Source of the DNA: Candidatus Methanocorpusculum equi
GTDB lineage: Archaea > Halobacteriota > Methanomicrobia > Methanomicrobiales > Methanocorpusculaceae
Length of the DNA stretch: 9,908 nt
NCBI GenBank assembly: GCA_018065685.1
Contig: JAGHSU010000015.1
Span: forward strand, 1-9,908
Direction: 5' to 3'
The position numbers were made by a program, and so were the translations under genes. The notes beneath the pieces are model-generated. The model saw nothing but the letters and a program-made list of their open reading frames with translations, was not told the origin of the DNA and made no database searches. Shown in pieces: positions 5,858-9,908 of this stretch. The stretch's first letter is position 1. Every line of letters starts with the position of its first letter.

Positions 5858-6436
5858 ATGATTCCATTAATGCTTAATATATCGGAGAGCCGTGTGCTTG
5901 TCTTCGGAAACGGCGCAGTCGGATCCCGCAAAGCGCAATACTTCAGCGGAGAAGCAAAAGAGGTGACGGTGCTTGACAAAGCAGCGTCTCCGGAAGAGGA
6001 GGCAGAAGCCCTCTCACGCATCGGATTGTATGACTACATTATTGCGGCAACCGACGATGCCGCATTTAATGCAAAGGTCTGTGCCATCGCAAAAGAAGCA
6101 AAAAAATGGTACAACTCGGCAACAGGTACCGGAAACTTCCTCATCCCTGCTGCATTTAAGAGCGGGGACGTCTCTATTGGTATCTCAACCAATGGAAAAG
6201 CCCCGGCGGCAGCGGCCTTTATCCGGGACGAACTGAGAAAAACCACCTCCAACCATCCGCTTTCCCGGATGATAGAGCTGCAGGAAACGCTTCGCCGTCT
6301 TCTTCCGGATGTGGAGCCCTCGCAGGAAAAGCGGGCTGAAATTCTGAAGTCCGTTCTAAAAGACAAAGAGGTCTGGAAGGACTTAGCCGACGGAAAAGAG
6401 CCGGACATCGAAGAACTTCTCAGGAGGTATCAGTGA
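5858..6436 (+). CDS. sirC: Precorrin-2 dehydrogenase (siroheme synthase N-terminal domain type)
   Basis: This protein oxidises precorrin-2 to sirohydrochlorin with NAD+, supplying the substrate of CfbA and of siroheme or cobalamin branches. At 192 residues it is the single-domain form, without the methyltransferase of bacterial CysG. The start MIPLMLNISESRVLVFGNGAVGSRKA matches the family's usual opening, with the nucleotide-binding GNGAVGSRKA at 17-26 directly after the first beta strand. YDYIIAATDD and the GNFLIPAAFKSGDVSIGISTNGKAPAAA stretch are also family hallmarks. The ATG at 5858 was chosen over longer versions because the reading frame stays open far upstream into another gene, and residues before MIPLM do not fit the family. 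The stop overlaps the hemA GTG. Whether it also chelates metal, as yeast Met8 does, cannot be told; CfbA next door makes that unnecessary. Confidence 0.9.
   Translation: MIPLMLNISESRVLVFGNGAVGSRKAQYFSGEAKEVTVLDKAASPEEEAEALSRIGLYDYIIAATDDAAFNAKVCAIAKEAKKWYNSATGTGNFLIPAAFKSGDVSIGISTNGKAPAAAAFIRDELRKTTSNHPLSRMIELQETLRRLLPDVEPSQEKRAEILKSVLKDKEVWKDLADGKEPDIEELLRRYQ
6422..6428 (+). promoter_or_regulatory. Strong Shine-Dalgarno site fixing the hemA GTG start
   Basis: AGGAGGT lies inside the last codons of sirC and four bases ahead of the GTG at 6433. No in-frame ATG close by is as well placed, so this site decides the start of hemA. Confidence 0.75.
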
Positions 6437-7668
6437 ACACAAATCTCGCAGTCGCATCATTTGGTTTATCGCATCACAGCGCGGCAGAGATTGCAGAAAT
6501 CCGTTTCGGGGATGAGGACGCATTCTATGAAGCGGCGAAGTCCGTCTTCCCCGGCGTATGCCTTCTGCAGACCTGCGGGCGGGTTGAGATTCTGGTACAC
6601 GGCAGAGCATCAGACCTGAGCGCCTTTCTTGCCGAAAAGAGCCGAAGCGGATTTTCCGTGTCTGAAGGGGAGGAGGTTTTGCTCCACCTCGGACGTCTTG
6701 CTGCAGGGACCGAGTCGCTGATTGTGGGTGAAGACCAGATTCTCGGCCAGATGCGGTCTGCGCTTTTGTCCGCGGAAAAACACGGCGGCGCAGATGAAGT
6801 CATTTCCGCATGTATGAATGCCGCGGTAAATCTCGGCTCGTACGTGCGGCAGAATACCGCAATCAGCCGCGGGGCGGTATCTATGGGGTCAGCTGCAGTA
6901 ACCCTCGCTGAAGAGGTCTTAGGGGGATTATCCGGGAAAAACATCCTTGTTGCAGGCGGCGGGGAGATGGGGCGTCTTGTTGCAAAGGCGCTTTCCGAAA
7001 AGGACCTCCGTGCTATCTATGTGACAAACCGCACGTATGAAAATGCGGTAAAAATCGCAGAGGATGTCGGAGGGCGGGCGATGCACTTAGACCAGCTCTA
7101 CCCCTGCATCGGACTCTCGGATGTTGTTATCTCCTGCACCGCGGCCCCGCATGAGATTATCAGAGCAGGGCCGCTTTCGGAGGTGATGAAAGACCGCCTC
7201 TGGCCGCTTGATGCGGGTCCGAGACCGATTCTCATCATCGATATTGCAAATCCCCCGGATGTGGAAGCATCCTGCAAAAACATCCCTGGAGTCACCCTTT
7301 GCGGTATCGATGACCTGAAAGGAATCTCTGATGCGAACATGAAGTCCCGTCTCCATGAAGCGGAACAGGCGGAAAAAATCATCTCGGATTACCTCCCGGA
7401 GCTGGTAAAAATCGTCAACCGGACAGCAGCAGGGGATGCTCTTGCAGAGCTTTACACCTGGGCCGAGGAGATTCGCCGCCGTGAGGTCTGCCGTGCACAA
7501 AAACGCATTGCAGGTGGAGCAGACGTTTCCTCCGTAATCGAGGACCTCACCTCCTCGATTACCAAAAAACTGCTCGAGGATGCCGCACGGGCCGTCAGAA
7601 AATCCGCAGAGAATGCAGAGCCGAAGCTTGCCGAAAACATCATATCATCCATTACAGGAAGGACCTGA
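6433..7668 (+). CDS. hemA: Glutamyl-tRNA reductase
   Basis: HemA reduces glutamyl-tRNA(Glu) with NADPH to glutamate-1-semialdehyde, the first committed step of the C5 tetrapyrrole pathway. The 411-residue length is typical. Visible motifs are GLSHHSA (11-17), the active-site segment LLQTCGRVEILV with catalytic Cys48, GTESLIVGEDQILGQMR (92-108), AVSMGSAAVTLAEE (148-161), the Rossmann motif AGGGEMG (174-180) with YVTNRTYENA after it, and a helical C-terminal dimerisation domain. The usual Asn after the catalytic Cys (TCNR) is Gly here. Translation starts at GTG 6433 in a GTGA overlap with sirC and is followed by hemB after four bases. Placement directly upstream of hemB and hemL implies co-expression of the early pathway. 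Confidence 0.96.
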   Translation: MNTNLAVASFGLSHHSAAEIAEIRFGDEDAFYEAAKSVFPGVCLLQTCGRVEILVHGRASDLSAFLAEKSRSGFSVSEGEEVLLHLGRLAAGTESLIVGEDQILGQMRSALLSAEKHGGADEVISACMNAAVNLGSYVRQNTAISRGAVSMGSAAVTLAEEVLGGLSGKNILVAGGGEMGRLVAKALSEKDLRAIYVTNRTYENAVKIAEDVGGRAMHLDQLYPCIGLSDVVISCTAAPHEIIRAGPLSEVMKDRLWPLDAGPRPILIIDIANPPDVEASCKNIPGVTLCGIDDLKGISDANMKSRLHEAEQAEKIISDYLPELVKIVNRTAAGDALAELYTWAEEIRRREVCRAQKRIAGGADVSSVIEDLTSSITKKLLEDAARAVRKSAENAEPKLAENIISSITGRT

Positions 7669-7672
7669 AACC

Positions 7673-8650
7673 ATGTACCCGCAGACACGCATGAGAAGAC
7701 TGAGGAGAAAAAATCTCCTCCCGATATTTACCGAGACCCGCTTAAGTCCCGAACAGTTCTGCATGCCCGTCTTCTTTGACGAGGCGGCAGAAGAACAGAC
7801 ACCCATCCCCTCAATGCCCGGACAGGTCAGATACCCCGTAGCAGATGCCGCATCTCTTGCAGAAGAGCTTGTATCAGAGGGAATCTGTTCTGTTCTTTTA
7901 TTCGGCATCCCGAAAGTAAAAGATGAAAAGGCCTCGTCTGCGTATGCTGCAGACGGCATCATTCAGAAAGCCGTCGCTGAAATGAAACAGGCGGCTCCTG
8001 ACCTTGTGGTCATAACCGACCTTTGTGCCTGCGAGTACACAAGTCACGGACACTGCGGGATTATCCGGGAATGCTCTGGTACCCCGGAGCTTGACAATGA
8101 CGCATCGCTTCGTCTGATGCAGAAGATTGCGGTCAGTCAGGCACGTGCAGGGGCAGACATGGTTGCCCCGAGCTGTATGCTGGACGGGATGGTTATGGCA
8201 ATCCGGGATGCACTCGATTCCACGGGATTTTCCCATATTCCTATTATGTCCTACAGCACAAAGTTTGCCTCATGTCTGTACGGTCCGTTCCGTGATGCCG
8301 CGGACTCGGGTTTTTCCTTCGGCGACCGCTCGTCGTATCAGATGAATCCGGCAAACGGGCGTGAGGCCTTCCGGGAAAGCGAACTGGATGCGGCAGAAGG
8401 AGCGGATATTCTCATGGTAAAACCCGCGGGATTCTATCTCGATGTGGTAGCCCGCGTAAAAACTCTCGGGCTTCCTGTTGCCGCGTATCAGGTCTCAGGC
8501 GAGTACTCGATGATTAAGGCCGCGGCAGCCGCGGGGTATCTCGATGAAAAACGTACTGTTCTTGAAACAATCACCTCCATTAAGCGTGCGGGAGCAGATT
8601 TTATTATAACCTACTATGCACGCGACATTCTGAGGTGGCTGAAGGAATGA
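7673..8650 (+). CDS. hemB: Delta-aminolevulinic acid dehydratase (porphobilinogen synthase)
   Basis: HemB condenses two 5-aminolevulinate molecules into porphobilinogen. The 325-residue protein starts [12 protein letters not shown], the classic family opening, so the ATG at 7673 is preferred over longer readings that run back into hemA. The metal site [14 protein letters not shown] supplies Cys118, Cys120 and Cys128, indicating the zinc-dependent type. The Schiff-base lysines are Lys197 in [17 protein letters not shown] and Lys250 in [12 protein letters not shown]. The latter segment is more often KPALPYLD, a small divergence that leaves the lysine intact. [10 protein letters not shown] (271-280) completes the active-site lid and substrate region. 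An AGGAAGG ribosome site lies about ten bases upstream, and the stop overlaps the hemL start as ATGA. Confidence 0.96.
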   Translation: MYPQTRMRRLRRKNLLPIFTETRLSPEQFCMPVFFDEAAEEQTPIPSMPGQVRYPVADAASLAEELVSEGICSVLLFGIPKVKDEKASSAYAADGIIQKAVAEMKQAAPDLVVITDLCACEYTSHGHCGIIRECSGTPELDNDASLRLMQKIAVSQARAGADMVAPSCMLDGMVMAIRDALDSTGFSHIPIMSYSTKFASCLYGPFRDAADSGFSFGDRSSYQMNPANGREAFRESELDAAEGADILMVKPAGFYLDVVARVKTLGLPVAAYQVSGEYSMIKAAAAAGYLDEKRTVLETITSIKRAGADFIITYYARDILRWLKE

Positions 8651-9908
8651 ATAATGCGGGAATAAATAGTGCGGTGCTGCATGATGCGGTAAGAGGCGCC
8701 GCATCACGTGCTCTCTTTGACGAGGCAAAGCAGATGCTTCCCGGGGGTGTTTCCAGTCCCGTGCGGGCAATTGTCCCATATCCGTTCTATGTAAAATCCG
8801 CAAGCGGGTCAAGGCTTCATACGGTGGATGGAAGCACGTACATCGACTGCTGTCTTGCCTACGGCCCCCTTATCCTGGGACATGCACACCCTGCGGTAAA
8901 AGCCGCGGCCGCAGAGCGGCTTGAGTCCGGGTGGCTTTTCGGGACTCCCTCGGAGTTAGAGCTTTCACTTGCGAAAAAAATCATCGGTGACTACCCCTCG
9001 GTTGAGATGCTCAGATTCGTGTCAACCGGATGCGAGGCCACAATGGCTGCTCTGCGCTTGGCACGCGGATTTACCGGCAAAAGCGGTATTGTAAAGGTTG
9101 AGGGGGGATTTCACGGAGCACACGACAGCGTGTTAATTGCTGCAGGTTCGGGGGCTTTGACCTGCGGGGTTCCGGATTCGGCCGGTGTCCCCAAAGAGAC
9201 CGCAGCTCTCACCCGTCAGGTTCCGTTCAATGACGCAGAAGCGCTTGAGGAGACCTTATCAAAAAATCCGGATGCCGCAGCGTTCATTCTCGAACCGGTC
9301 ATGGGAAACTGCGGCGTTGTCCCTCCGGAGAAGGGCTATCTTGAAGCGGTCCGTGAGATAACACGTGCCCATGATGTCCTGCTGATTTTTGACGAGGTGA
9401 TAACAGGATATCGTCTGGGACTTTCAGGAGCACAGGGTCTTTACGGGGTAACCCCTGACCTTACAACGCTTGGAAAGATTGCAGGCGGCGGGTTTCCCAT
9501 CGGAATCTTCGGCGGAAAACGAGAGATAATGGAGATGGTCTCCCCTGCAGGTCCGGTCTACAACGCAGGAACCTTCAATGCAAATCCGGTTTCCATGGCT
9601 GCAGGATGCGCCGCGGTCTCGTATCTTCATGAACACGAGGCGGAGTATGCGAAAGCCGCGGATGCGGTATCGCGTATCAGAAAAAGCATCAGCCTGGAGC
9701 ATGCGGCATCATTTGCATCAGCGGGTGCGATGTTTAAGTACTTCTTTGCATCCAAAGCCCCGGACAATTATGCGGCGGCAAAGACTGCGGACACCGCGGC
9801 GTTCCGGAAGTTCTGGGAACATGTGATGTCGCACGGGGTCTTCCTTCCCCCGTCGCAGTACGAGACAAACTTCCTCTCGTTTGCCCATGACAAAGAGGAT
9901 GTCAAAAG
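8647..9908 (+). CDS. hemL: Glutamate-1-semialdehyde 2,1-aminomutase, truncated by right edge
   Basis: HemL uses PLP (pyridoxal phosphate) to move the amino group of glutamate-1-semialdehyde, giving 5-aminolevulinate; it acts between HemA and HemB. The reading frame from the ATG at 8647 (ATGA overlap with hemB, GAGGTG ribosome site nine bases upstream) stays open to the window end. That gives 420 residues, and the family is usually about 425-430, so only a few codons are missing. Motifs in order are [10 protein letters not shown] (31-40), [17 protein letters not shown] (124-140), FHGAHDS (155-161), ILEPVMGN (214-221), FDEVITGYR (248-256) for PLP binding, [13 protein letters not shown] with the PLP-binding Lys277, and [14 protein letters not shown] (307-320). 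FVSTGCEA has Cys where Thr or Ser is commoner. These motifs separate it from other class III aminotransferases. Further tetrapyrrole genes such as hemC and hemD may follow to the right, which is inference. Confidence 0.95.
   Translation, partial: MNNAGINSAVLHDAVRGAASRALFDEAKQMLPGGVSSPVRAIVPYPFYVKSASGSRLHTVDGSTYIDCCLAYGPLILGHAHPAVKAAAAERLESGWLFGTPSELELSLAKKIIGDYPSVEMLRFVSTGCEATMAALRLARGFTGKSGIVKVEGGFHGAHDSVLIAAGSGALTCGVPDSAGVPKETAALTRQVPFNDAEALEETLSKNPDAAAFILEPVMGNCGVVPPEKGYLEAVREITRAHDVLLIFDEVITGYRLGLSGAQGLYGVTPDLTTLGKIAGGGFPIGIFGGKREIMEMVSPAGPVYNAGTFNANPVSMAAGCAAVSYLHEHEAEYAKAADAVSRIRKSISLEHAASFASAGAMFKYFFASKAPDNYAAAKTADTAAFRKFWEHVMSHGVFLPPSQYETNFLSFAHDKEDVK

Noticed and set aside
7580..7672. 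Longer hemB start inside the end of hemA
   Set aside because: The extra residues lie in the hemA coding region and do not resemble Hem[13 protein letters not shown] at 7673 is the standard N-terminus with a ribosome site.

Overview
The window reads as part of the chromosome of a methanogenic archaeon. The decisive evidence is four genes of coenzyme F430 biosynthesis, a cofactor known only from methanogens and anaerobic methane oxidisers. They are accompanied by glutamate-route (C5) tetrapyrrole genes with archaeal features: TATA-like promoters, short ORF overlaps and AT-rich intergenic DNA beside moderately GC-rich coding DNA. The gene style fits the Methanomicrobiales, possibly a Methanocorpusculum-like organism. 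That assignment is a judgement from memory of base composition and gene content, not a search result.

Layout. (1) Positions 1-281, minus strand: the N-terminus of a DUF4143-type AAA ATPase with an intact P-loop. After about residue 53 it stops resembling the family and enters AT-rich sequence, so it is probably a broken gene. (2) 282-490: a gap holding a 22-bp direct repeat and a perfect 9-bp stem-loop. (3) 491-4508, minus strand: a tightly packed operon cfbA-cfbE-cfbD-cfbB, with ATGA/GTGA overlaps or a 3-bp gap at its junctions. (4) 4509-4785: an AT-rich divergent promoter region with a short GC-rich island. (5) 4786-5718, plus strand: an uncharacterised HEAT-repeat plus TPR-repeat protein. 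(6) 5719-5857: a second promoter region with a TATA-like box and a paired 9-bp direct repeat. (7) 5858-9908, plus strand: a second packed operon sirC-hemA-hemB-hemL, with hemL cut by the right edge just short of its expected end.

How the genes work together. HemA and HemL turn glutamyl-tRNA into 5-aminolevulinate, and HemB condenses two of these to porphobilinogen. Genes not in this window (hemC, hemD and a uroporphyrinogen methyltransferase) must carry it to precorrin-2. SirC oxidises precorrin-2 to sirohydrochlorin, CfbA inserts nickel, CfbB amidates two side chains, and CfbD with a NifH-like partner reduces and cyclises the ring. CfbE then closes the last carbocycle to give F430. The window therefore covers most of the path from glutamyl-tRNA to F430 in two divergent operons. 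The NifH-like partner gene cfbC is absent from the otherwise contiguous cfb operon, and a HEAT/TPR protein of unknown role sits between the two operons. No tRNA, rRNA, CRISPR array or complete mobile element was seen.
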